64,000 nt of DNA, taken from contig SCFE01000055.1 of the NCBI GenBank assembly GCA_004352715.1, positions 1,764,608 to 1,828,607 of the forward strand, in the 5' to 3' direction. The translations under genes and the position numbers were made by a program. This document shows positions 50,039 through 60,042 of the stretch, piece after piece; position 1 is the stretch's first letter, and every line of letters begins with the position of its first letter. Below the pieces are notes generated by a model, which made no database searches, was not told the origin of the DNA, and saw only the letters and a list, made by a program, of their open reading frames with translations. The DNA is from Hofstenia miamia. Taxonomy: Eukaryota > Xenacoelomorpha > Acoela.

Positions 50039-51026
50039 CAGAGTTATAATTGGGGTATGATTCAACTGGGTCACCAGTTCAGCCTTTTTCATTTAATAAC
50101 TTTTCTATTCGGATGAACCGGGTCAATTGGATAAGAAATGAGTCTCCGGGTTAACTTTCGAAAAGTGAAACAATGTAAAAGCACTTAGTTTTGGTAGCGG
50201 AAGCAGTAAACCTATTCATCGTTATATAACAGCAATGTCATTATGAACAGCCAATTAGTTGAGGCTAGAAAGTGCATTGTAATGAAACATAGTGCACAGG
50301 GCCCGAATTTATTAGCTTAAAAGCATGCTCTAAAATACGTTAAAAATGCAAAAATTTCGAAGATATGCTTTAAAATATTCGTAAACACTACATTAAGAGA
50401 GCACACATTCAATTACAAACATACATAGTCTAATACCCATAGATTCAGAAATATTGTGTCAATTGATCATCAGCCATGGATAGTCCTTGTGGTGTTTGAA
50501 TTTCACAATGTGAAGGAAAAAAGAGCTCTTGTGATTTCAACGGAAACAAAAGGTGAATTTCTTATCTGTACATAGGAGCGTTTATAGGATTAATATCGAT
50601 TGCATCGATTTTTCTCTCTTTATCTTGTGCCAATGCTGTCATGGATTGCAAATCTGGATTTCTTATAAGAATGGTATTCAGCTTTTCTTTGTACTCCTAC
50701 CTCTGTTTTTGTTCTTTGACTTTATCTAGTATCTCAAGCTGATTGTAAAGAGGTAACCGTCTTTGCAGTTGCGCTATAGCTTCGGGATTCCGATTCCTGA
50801 ATTAGAACATCGCCCATCACGTTCATAAGTTTCAAATTTCCTATGTGTGTACGTTTTTAGTTATAAAATGTTACGGGAACTGATGAAATTCAGAAAATAT
50901 TTGGCGGCTGGGTCATTCACATTTGAAATGTGATGAAAAATGCGTCCTATCTTTAATATAACCTAATTATATATTCATAACTGGATCAACTGGGTCATTG
51001 TCACTCAGTGACTGGTTACATCTCTG
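50039..51026. mobile_element. hAT-like element, 988 bp, with internal coding-like frame
   Basis: The left end begins CAGAGTTATAATTGG. The reverse complement of the right end begins CAGAGATGTAACCAG. Both are followed within 30-45 bp by CAACTGGGTCA or its counterpart TGACCCAGTTGATCC. Flanking 8-mers GTCGAAAT and GTCAATAC agree at 5 of 8 positions, consistent with an aged 8-bp hAT duplication. Additional GGGTCAATTGG and CCGGGTTAAC motifs fill the left subterminal part. The centre contains a minus-strand coding-like frame (50,562-50,796) rather than an obvious hAT transposase. Confidence 0.6.
50562..50796 (-). pseudogene. Coding-like coiled-coil frame inside the hAT-like element
   Basis: On the minus strand, an acceptor-like TTCTAATTCAG precedes a frame of about 78 codons ending at TAA (50,562-50,564) with a single in-frame TAG. 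The translation is charged and helical: N-R-N-P-E-A-I-A-Q-L-Q-R-R-L-P-L-Y-N, then L-E-I-L-D-K-V-K-E-Q-K-Q, and later N-P-D-L-Q-S-M-T-A-L-A. This heptad-like, low-asparagine composition is unlike chance AT-rich frames. I do not recognise the family. It is either a fragment of the element's own protein or a captured piece of a host gene (Pack-TYPE style). Confidence 0.45.
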
Positions 51027-51050
51027 GTCAATACGTTAGCTTATAAGTAG

Positions 51051-51511
51051 TAGAGCCGCCAATTTTATTTGGCTCACATTTTGATGGCACATATGTGAAC
51101 ACATATTTCACCTGTTTTATCGACAAGCCCATGCCTTAGCACATATTTCACCGCTTTAGACCTATTGAGCATATTACGAAAGTATTTGCAAAATCAAGAA
51201 GTCACTGGTTCTTTGATAAATTGGGCTCCAGGAGATTTGTCAATAGCCCATAATAGTTCTATCCAAAATGGCTTGCGATTCAGAGAATGTATTTAGTACA
51301 CTTGGAGTTGTTCTGACAGACCTGCAAACAATGGCTTCCGAAACAAACATATGAAAACTTGTGTTTTGTGCATGAAACATTGAAAAAACTTAATAATATT
51401 CGCGCGCAATTACGTTTTTAAGCACATATTTTAGCACATATTTGAACAAAGTAAAACACATTTTATTTTACATATTTGACCCATTTTTACCACATAAAAT
51501 TGGCGGCTCTA
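51051..51511. mobile_element. hAT-type MITE, 461 bp, with perfect target duplication
   Basis: Terminal inverted repeats TAGAGCCGCCAATTTTAT at both ends (51,051 onward and reverse complement from 51,511), identical for at least 18 bp. Flanked by identical 8-mers ATAAGTAG (51,043-51,050 and 51,512-51,519). Interior holds repeated AGCACATATTT motifs near both ends and no coding capacity. The intact termini and duplication suggest a more recent insertion than the neighbouring elements. Confidence 0.93.
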
Positions 51512-51519
51512 ATAAGTAG

Positions 51520-52875
51520 CTAGTGAACTTGTAAAATCTCTTCGGGGATGATCGCTGTTTTGGTTATGTCACTAATAGGTAACGAGTTAACTATGCATTG
51601 CGGCTTTTCAGAGAATCCTTAACATTAGCATCATTTGAAGCAAGAGCTTCATAATGTGCATAATCCAGTTGTTAGCTGAAACTCCTGATGAACATTATTA
51701 TGAGTAACAAATGTGTGAATTGAAATAAACTTTATAATTGCGATTTTGTTATCATTAAGAACTAAATTGGGAGGTCGTACAGAAAATCTTTTAATATTTT
51801 TTAGAAATATAGTAATTGTTAAAAAATTACAAACACTTTTTGTTGTTGAACTTTTCGTGTGAAATATTAATTAAAAGCCTATGGTAATACAACCGCTTAA
51901 TGGAGAGTTTTGTTATTTTCTATGAAAGTCGTTGCAAATTGCATTCTGTGTTGAGATTGTTCGCATGCATTCTTGCAATTAAGTCAGTGACAATCTTTCT
52001 AATTGGTTTTTTGAAGCTGTCCTACTGCCTTAATCTAAACGCCCACTACGTCTTTTTAAATTATCCCTTGGGGTAACACCGCCTCCGTTAAGGAATGTTT
52101 AAAATTTTCATGAAAATTGTGTTACGCTCTATTTCTTACAAAATAATAATATCATGAATTATTATAACCTTGAAGAGGCAAAGTATTGTTAGTGAATTTT
52201 GGTGTATGATCAGATAGCATGGTCTTCAGAAGTGACTATCATTAGGGGCTCGTATTAAGCCTACTACTAGTAATTTTAATTGCAATTGTCTTCGACAGCA
52301 CTACAAGCACTGTGAAAAGCAAAATTCCAGCATTGCATTTCTGGAATCCAATGTAGCAGAGGTTTTTCCAAAGTTTTTCTATTACAGTTACCAACAAGCT
52401 AGAGAAGGCTTGAAGACTACACATGTAGTGGAAAACATACCATAGCAGTTATTTATGAATGAAAAAATCAGTAGACAATCTTTGGATATGATAGGCGAAA
52501 TTGACCAAGTAAACGTGTGGGAGATCTGTACTAAGTGAATTTCTTGTAGATAACTATTGTTCCCCTTTGCAATGGATGCATTCTTTTAATGCTTTGCAAC
52601 ATTTTAGAACAATTTTATACAAATATGTCAAGAAATATTATAGCCTTTTATGAGGACACATCTATGGGTTTTCGCCTGTTCATGAAATGATGACATTTGT
52701 AAAACATTTAAATCCTAATTTTCATATAATGAGGTGGTCTAATTTTCTTGAGCACAGCAATTACCCTCAAATATCTTCCTTTCTGAAGAAAAACCGTGTG
52801 AGATCCGTTCAAGCAGTCAGAGGTCACTGGATTTGTTAAGGGAATGTTGCAAATTAATTCTAAAAGGAAACAGGA
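51520..52875. other. Non-coding stretch
   Basis: No transposon termini recognised. A minus-strand frame at 52,242-52,424 has a helical stretch (S-L-L-V-T-V-I-E-K-L-W-K-N-L) but poor splice borders. Segment 52,600-52,700 with GAGGACACATCTATGGG resembles the repeat near 5,143 and 5,970. Confidence 0.4.
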
Positions 52876-52923
52876 ATTTTCAGATTATATATATCTTCAT
52901 TAGCTCGTTAGTTGTAAGCGTTC
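52876..52923 (-). repeat. Dispersed repeat core, copy 3
   Basis: The minus strand reads GAACGCTTACAACTAACGAG, then CTAATGAAGATATATATAAT, matching the cores at 17,004 and 48,816. Confidence 0.6.
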
Positions 52924-53019
52924 AACCTTAAATCAACAGGCGTCTATTTAAAAGGACAAATCGTTTTTTCACATTTACAAAGAATTTTCTCCAAGCCTAT
53001 TAGCAAACATGAAAATCTA

Positions 53020-53300
53020 TTAAAGCGTATTGTTGTGGCGGAAGTAATTGAAAGTATTTAATATTTAAATTCTCTCCATACCTAGTGTTCTTGTATTTAG
53101 AAAGTTTTGAGCCCATTGAGGCAACAAAGAACTTTGACTGTATCTTGATATATGCAAGGATATTCCAAAGCCATTGTGGCGTGATATTGATATGTGAAAG
53201 GTCAGAGGTCGGGACTCTCCTCTATTACGTGGTGCTTTCAGATTGAGCAGAGCCTTAATAATTTAAGGTTAATTTTTCAGAAAACCATCATAGATTTTTG
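53020..53300 (+). repeat. Three-copy dispersed repeat, copy 2
   Basis: Shares CTCTCCATACCTAGTGTTCT, GAGCCCATTGAGGCAACAAA, GAACTTTGACTGT and CTCCTCTATTACGTGGTGCT with copy 3 at 53,876, about 850 bp away and in the same orientation. Confidence 0.75.
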
Positions 53301-53875
53301 AAATATGTCTAGTAGAACTAGAGTTTAAATATCATTCTACATGTTATTACGTAGCACATCTTTTCATTTTGATAAATTCGATGTTTTATCATAAGATTCC
53401 AAATTTCTTAGTAAAACAAAGTAAGACTAAGTGAAGAGTTAGTCAGAACTATGAACTCTGCTAACTGACTGAGTAAAGGTCTCGTATTTTTGCATATCAC
53501 AATTAATTAAGAATAATGTTTTTGCAGCACACAACATTAAAATCCGTAAGAACTGCCTCATTAGCTAATTTAAAAGCAATAGTCAACGACTGTACCATAC
53601 ATTATGGAAATACCATTTATTACAAAAATCTGTCATAACGTAATTGCATAATGGTCATAAAAGTTGGTTAATGTCTAAATTAAGATAACTATCTAATAAA
53701 AATGCTATTGCCTTCCATATACTTTCAGGTTTAATCGAGAAATTTGCTAAATATTAGTCATTTTACTCAAACCTAAATCCTGAACAGAAATTTATTCGTT
53801 CGCAATATGTAAACTGACTTTTTGCAAAATTCAGTGTTTGATTATCATTTTCATTACCCTACACAAACCGTGTTT

Positions 53876-54277
53876 TCACAGTTAAAGTGTATTACTGTGG
53901 CAGAGATTGTTGAAATTATTAACAAGTTTTCTTTGAAAATTTTGAATTTTTGGAAAAAATATAAAATTCTCTTCATACCTAGTGTCATTGTATTTAAAAA
54001 GTTTGAGCCCATGGAGGCAACAAAGAACTTTGACTGTTTCTTGATATGTGCAAATACATTCCAAACCTATTGAGGGGTGCCGTGCGCAAAGTGAGAAGTC
54101 GCAGGGTTGCCTCGATGGGAAAGAGACAGCGCGCGGATCTAGAAGAAAAAGTTCCTCTATCATGTGGTGCTTTCAAATTTAGCATAACGTTAATAGTTTT
54201 TGAGGTGTAAGCGTTTAAAAATTATTGTAGAATCTTGACAATTTCTCAAGAATCCCCAGGCTGTTTAAGGTTAAGGT
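53876..54277 (+). repeat. Three-copy dispersed repeat, copy 3 (longest)
   Basis: Begins CACAGTTAAAGTGTATTACT and carries CCCATGGAGGCAACAAAG, ATGTGCAAATACATTCC, an internal GC-rich patch (GAGACAGCGCGCGGATC) missing from copy 1, and CTCTATCATGTGGTGCTTTC. Open frames on both strands here are repeat-derived. No terminal inverted repeats seen; superfamily unknown. Confidence 0.75.
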
Positions 54278-54589
54278 AAAAAAAGAAGTAATTCAAAATC
54301 TTTCTTAATTCAGTTTATTTCCTTGTTATTGTTGAGCTTCCTACAGCATAGTTTGATCATCCATCTCTGGTTACACTTCGAATTTATTGCTAAAAGTAAG
54401 ATGTTTTGAGTTAATTGGTTTAAAACTCAAGGATTATAGGATTTCTTTTACTTTCCGAAAACAACATCCAAGCAAAAAACAAAGATAAATTCTGAGTAGT
54501 AGAGATTGAATAGAGTATCTATTGTCTTTGTGTACCTAGCTCACTATGATCGATTACACATTCAATGAAAAAAGACTGCTAAGCGCCAA

Positions 54590-55130
54590 TTCTATAGTTA
54601 TGACTATTAATAATCCTGATTATCATGTGAAAATGTATATTAAAGTCCCACAGTATATATGTTAAGCTTTTCATTCTCTATGATGCCCTGTGGTTCATGC
54701 TCATTCAACTTATCTCCTGCTTTTAGTCCACTCTGCCTACTCACGCTTCAATGTACCATAAGCCCCACTTTGTCATGTTTAAGCTTATACTCATTCCTTA
54801 CCAATCTCTTACACCCTTACATAGATAATCTACTGCCTGCAACACTTTCTCACATAACCTGCAGTTATCTTACCTATGTGCTTCTTCATATAGTTTGTAA
54901 TGCTCGTTCATATCCTGCCACTATCAGTGCTTCTGTTTCTCTCTTTAGCCCAGCCTTCTTTAGTCAATTGTTGTTCTCTTTTCTGTCACAATTTTCTGTA
55001 TTTCTCCAGTATTCTCCATGAATCGCCTCTTCAATGCTTCTATATTACTCTGGGGTTCCTTCTTGCCCTCCTCCTCTGTTCTTATCAGCGTTAACTCCAT
55101 ACTGATCTCCAGTAATGATCCCTTAGTTTG
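54590..55130 (-). pseudogene. LINE ORF2 C-terminal module remnant
   Basis: On the minus strand several blocks follow one another. First comes G-L-K-R-E-T-E-A-L-I-V-A (from about 54,950), then the K-R-L-V-R-N-E-Y-K and H-D-K-V-G-L-M-V-H segment (about 54,810-54,750), then N-E-H-E-P-Q-G-I-I-E-N-E-K-L (about 54,700-54,665). After a +1 frameshift, I-L-W-D-F-N-I follows at about 54,655. This order is the well-known module downstream of the reverse transcriptase in a LINE group widespread in corals, echinoderms, molluscs, arthropods and fish. The zinc-knuckle cysteines between the blocks are largely lost, and several in-frame stops are present. No RT core is left. Non-functional. Confidence 0.72.
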
Positions 55131-55545
55131 CTTTCTTACATAGTGCTTTAGTCATAGTTCTTCTGGGTTTGCAGCTTCGTCCACACTTAACATTCATTTG
55201 CTTTGCAATGTCTATCAACATCTCTCACTAGTTTTTTAATGGATATCGAAAAACTAGCAATCTCCCACTACACGTTGACTACTTACATAAATCTGTCTTC
55301 TATTGCCAATTGGCACTTTGTTTACTTAATAAAATTACACTGTTTACTTAATAAAAGATTACTTTGCTTACTTAATAAAAAAATATTTTTCATTGAATTC
55401 ACATTTTTATTGAAGAGTACAGTTTTGCACAGAACGTTGTGACCTTTTAATACGCGATAGTATAGAAAACAAAACGAATGTATTCTAAAAGGCTATGGAA
55501 CGAATCAAAGGATGATTAATGTTGTAATAGTCCCCATTTCCATGA
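55131..55545. other. Non-coding stretch
   Basis: A minisatellite-like patch near 55,318-55,382 repeats a TTACTTAATAAAA unit three times; otherwise nothing recognised. Confidence 0.5.
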
Positions 55546-55659
55546 ATGCACTTTTATCAACATTCCGGTAATAACGGGAATGCTTGTATAGAACGATCTA
55601 TCTTTGCAATTGAACCAATTCTGAATGTCAAACAGCACAGAATCAGCACTTACGTGGTT

Positions 55660-56110
55660 ATTTTCAGTACTTCGGGAGCAGGCCCAAATATGAAGCTGTT
55701 TCAGCTCCACCTTTCACTCCGGAGTACATTCTTATCAACATTTAGCTCCAGCTCTGGACCCAGGTGTTGTTGAATGCCAACTGTTCCAGCTCCTGCACCG
55801 GCTACATTATGATCTGGATTTTAATATATTCAGAAATACGAAAATTTGCAAACTTATAGATTTTTTCAAATATTTGGGAATTTTTTAATATTTCCATTAA
55901 TTTTTGTACATATTTTGTAACATCAAAGTTTTTATGGAACAAAAATCAACTAATAAAAATAGCTTTACAAAAAATGCTTTGGATCTGGAACTGTTCCATA
56001 AACATCTGGCTCCAGCTCAAAGCGCTTGCTCTCTACCGGCATTTTAAATATTGCTCTAGCTCTTGCTCCGTCTCCGAGGAAAATGTTCTGCTCGTTGGTT
56101 CTGACTCCGG
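55660..56110. repeat. GGAGC/GCTCC-rich repeat fragment
   Basis: Repeated GCTCCAGCTC-type motifs (55,700-55,790 and 56,005-56,070) at both sides of an AT-rich middle resemble the subterminal pattern of another hAT-like family. Termini and target duplication were not found. Confidence 0.4.
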
Positions 56111-56559
56111 GTTGCTTTCATTGGATTGACTACTTAGTAGTCTGGAGAGCATGGAGGATGTGCTATTAGGCTCAATTGAGAAAAGAGATTTACTTTCTCA
56201 AATCTCCTGGTGAAAAGTCCATATCTAAAAAAATGTATTTTTAAATTTTACTGGTTATGTTATATTTATACATAAATTCATATACAATTTTTTTCATTAT
56301 TTTTCCTACAGCATATTGAACAGAATTTCATAGACTTTTCTCATTGTAAAACTTGATTATTGGTGATCAATGACTAACAAGATATTTACCGGCAAAATGG
56401 GTTAAAATGTCCGCACAAACTTACATATATATTAATTAAAATTTTGCTGCAAAATTAACTACTTTTAAAGATTGATTGCTATTATTTGTTTGCAGTAGTG
56501 CCAGAGGTTTTGCGACTTATGATATAGGAAACCATTATGTCATTTATTGATCGATATAC

Positions 56560-56615
56560 CTGCTTTACATTACATATATTATTAATTGAATTAAGTATGT
56601 CACTGATGTTAAGTG
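56560..56615 (-). other. Candidate short exon (minus strand)
   Basis: On the minus strand, a long pyrimidine tract and TTCCATTAG acceptor precede 56 bp that end at AAGCAG|GTATAT. The frame reads L-N-I-S-D-I-L-N-S-I-N-N-I-C and on to K-Q, an amphipathic helix. Together with the minus-strand frame at 36,906 it would be consistent with a GAIN-type extracellular region, but this is speculative. Confidence 0.25.
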
Positions 56616-56699
56616 CTAATGGAAGATTATTGCCAAGGACAGAAAAAGTTAAAATAAAATATACTATTAATATTTTTAAGAAGCAAAATAACATTATGT

Positions 56700-58840
56700 A
56701 GGTGGATCCTCAATATATTAATAATAAATAAGAACAACAATAACTATGTCTTTTAACAATTGCCATTTCCATGGTTACTTAATGTTTGAATTTAGTTGTT
56801 GCATTTCAAATTGATATTTTCCCTAGTTTCTATAAAAGGAAATATCTCTATGTATGATCCAATGCCTAAATATACAATTTGACTAACTGTAGTTAGATAG
56901 GTACCTGATTTTTTGATACATTTTCGAGAGAACGTCCTTAAAATGCTTTATTTGTTTAAAGTTGTTCAAATTTAGAATTTTTGTACATGCTTAAAAGGAC
57001 AATCCATTATAGAAGTCAAATTTCCAATGATATGATTAAGCATAATTTTGTAGATATTAATTTAATGGATTAGAGTTTTATGTAAAACATCACATTTTAA
57101 CGTGATTAAGCTGCGATATAAAAACATAGCGCATAATTTGTCTAGCAGTTGATATGTTAAAATATGCTTTGAAAAGTTCAATTTGTGATTACTGTATATT
57201 ATATATTGTATATGCAAGACTAAATATTAAATTGAATTCAAAAATACTTTTGGAAGTTTTTGCAAAAGCTTTAGAGAATTTGAGAGAGGAAATCCTGAGT
57301 ATCTAATACCTTCACAATTATGCATGTGTATTTTAATCAATTTTCAATGCTAAGGCGATTTTTCTACTAATTGATTTTAGACATTATAGAAGAAATTCTC
57401 AAACACTTGACTTCAGTTTAAGCGTATTTGCTTCTCCAATAATCTTCTTTGTTTTGTAAACTTTCAAGTAGTGTAGACAGTTGACTCTGCACATCCTTCA
57501 GTAGCACTCAGTAGCACTCAGACTATTAAATTCAGACTCTTAGTAGACCTTATTCTTAACTTCTAATATCAAACTGATGCAATAGCATATAATATATTCA
57601 CAGATTCTTGGAAATTTGTAAGTGTTGGAGAACAAAAGCATTTCTTATTAATGCAACAATGCAGTGGAGATCGTTTGTTTGGAATTGTTTAATATGTCAA
57701 AACTCCATGAATCTATCGTATCGTTTTCTACACCCACACATCCTAGATTTAGCAAGCGAAAACACAGGCCATAACTTTCTTATCACAAGATAAAAATAAA
57801 TTATTTCCCTTCTCATTTTACATTAGTTTTGTGTTGTTTATACTAGGAATAGTTTAATGCAATTAACCATCAAACAAGTTTACGTAAATCACCAAATAAT
57901 CAATAAGAAGAAGCTCGGTACATTTCTTTTAAAACCAAATTTAGTTTTTTTAAATTATAGTAGCTCATGAAGTAAAATCACAAAAATCTCTCCAACAAAA
58001 ATTTCCCCAAGTGGACTTATTGTTATTCACCCTTTTAGTCCATTATTGGTGCCAGCCCCAATTTTGGCACTTGGCCATTGGGCCAACATAGACTAATTAA
58101 TGTGTGCCATAAGGAGTATCCAAAATTCATACATAGTTGCTTCATTTCAATGCTACCTTCTTTTTAAATTATTTCTTTATGATCTTATGCCTCTAAAACA
58201 ACATTTCTACTAGTAAATTTAATGTAGTTTTGAAAACAAGCAAGTTCACTATTTGCAAAATCCAAGCCATAGGTTTCCATGGGAAAAGAACTTTATTGGT
58301 CTCACTCACTTTTAGTTTCATTAGATTTTGACCCAGTGGCATTCCATTACCAAATCACTAAATTTCCTTGTCCCATAGGATCCCAAACATTACACATATT
58401 TTGCACAAAATATATTAATAAAATTCTAAGATTTGAAGCTCCAGTTTCTTTAATTATGTTCCCAACTCCATATTTGTCCAGTTAATCTCAGGTACCAGGA
58501 TCAATAAATCCCATAAGTCTATATGTTTCCACATAAATCTAACAATTTAAATCCAATGTTATATTGAGTATACTAAAAGCACGTACACTTCAAAAAATAT
58601 CACTAGAAGTATAAATAAGATTCAAGTGCCAATATTGTCATCATCAATGGCTTAGCAATGTGATGTTACTTGGGTGTTTGAATAATTATCCTTCGAACAA
58701 TATTTTAGTCTGACTATTAGAAATATATGTATAGGTGTTCCATAAATAGTTGTTAATTTAAATATAGCATTATATGTATGAGTATTTTTTATGTCATACA
58801 CTGATTTTCATTTAAAAAAAATTAAGCTTATCTGTGCCTG
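56700..58840. other. Non-coding stretch
   Basis: No assignable coding or transposon. Segment 58,260-58,510 has several CCCA/TGGG motifs and may be a small repeat. Confidence 0.45.
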
Positions 58841-58879
58841 TATTCCACCTGATTTAATGAGCAAAGCGTTCTGTGCTGA

Positions 58880-59135
58880 TCTTGTCATCAGTACGGGTTC
58901 TCTTTTTTGTGTCACCGGGCTATTCACCTGATTTAAAACCTCCTGACTTTACCACAGGGCCTATTTAAAAATCGAAATCGAAAGTCAATTCAAAGAACTT
59001 CACCAGTAAAGTGAATTCATGAAAGCCATCAAATGGTAATTTGGAAATATGCCACATCACTCTCCCTAAATCAATTCATAATGTTCTTGAAAAATGTCAG
59101 CCTTGCATCACAATGAAAGAGAAAATTTTTTAATT
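58880..59135 (+). pseudogene. Mariner-like transposase C-terminal fragment
   Basis: At 58,912 the frame reads S-P-G-Y-S-P-D-L-K-P-P-D-F, the hallmark block with the third catalytic Asp of mariner-type transposases (S-P-D-L-x-P-x-D). An in-frame stop follows soon after. After frameshifts, N-V-L-E-K-C-Q-P-C-I (near 59,075-59,105) matches the C-terminal cysteine-containing end. The N-terminal half is absent. It could be the missing half of a family related to the element at 24,141, but the copies are independent. Confidence 0.68.
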
Positions 59136-59219
59136 AACATTGTTTTATAAAACCTCCATACATTAACCACATGTATATACATGTGCATTATTGCTTAATA
59201 AAAAGTTGTTTGAGCTAAT

Positions 59220-59480
59220 TATTTTGCTAGTTTCAATTAACAATGAACATGCATCATGAAAAATACCCATTTGCTTTGAAAGCTCTGCGTCCCTGCATAA
59301 TTAGCGTGCCTTTATTAATACTATAATAATTTCTATTTTATTAACATGGGAATTTCTTTATTAACAACATCTAACATATGCTTTGTGTTTGTAGCAATGC
59401 AAATGGTAATTAGTTGCCTCTAGCAATAACTGCTGTCATTGGTGAAGTTCTAAAATAATGAAAAAGTGTTGCTTCGTTAT
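59220..59480. other. Possible conserved non-coding stretch
   Basis: Octamer ATGCAAAT (59,397-59,404) directly followed by GGTAATTAG, plus TTTATTAAT and AATTAACAATG motifs in non-repetitive DNA. Regulatory role is a guess from motif density. Confidence 0.25.
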
Positions 59481-59885
59481 AGTGCAGTGGATGTAAACAT
59501 TAAGTCAGATAACAAAACATTTACTATCTCTCATTCATGAAAACGTTGCTATTTATTTTTGCAGGTAATTGTTCATCTAATTGATTTTAATTAAAACTAG
59601 TTTTGGTGTATATCAGATTTTATGTTTGTATTTGAAGCATGACATTTTTTCGCATAGATACATAAAAATTGTAATGAATTGGTTAAACTAATCGATTTTT
59701 TATTGAGAACTTTAGCTTATATTGTTGCTTATGGTCATGATATTCATGAATAACTTGTACAGTAAAAGACATATGTTGTTGTTGGATTTTTTGAAATCGA
59801 TTATCTTATCCTATAGATATGTTTTCACAAAAACTTAACATTTTTTTATTTCTTAATTTTTCAGAAAGTAAAGTTTTCACTATAG

Positions 59886-60042
59886 ACCAACTTTGAAGTC
59901 CGGTCTTTGCAAAGAAGCAATTCCATATAAGGTGAATGTAACAAATACTATTGATGGTGCAGTTTTTAAAAATAATTCTCAAATAATACTATTGGGTAGA
60001 AACCTTATTACTATGATCAAGGACATCATTATTAGTATTGAG
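59886..60042 (+). other. Candidate internal exon, unidentified gene (plus strand)
   Basis: Acceptor TTTTCACTATAG and donor TATTGAG|GTGCGC enclose an open frame of 52 codons that starts on a split codon and ends in phase 0. The translation has a beta-strand pattern: A-I-P-Y-K-V-N-V-T-N-T-I-D-G, then S-Q-I-I-L-L-G-R-N-L. An alternative donor (ATAAG|GTGAAT at 59,931) would give a shorter exon. Its phase 0 end fits the phase 0 start of the next candidate at 63,153. Confidence 0.42.

Noticed and set aside
54659-55021. 120-codon plus-strand Ser/Leu-rich frame
   Set aside because: It is antisense to the LINE remnant on the minus strand; the pyrimidine-rich strand simply lacks stops.
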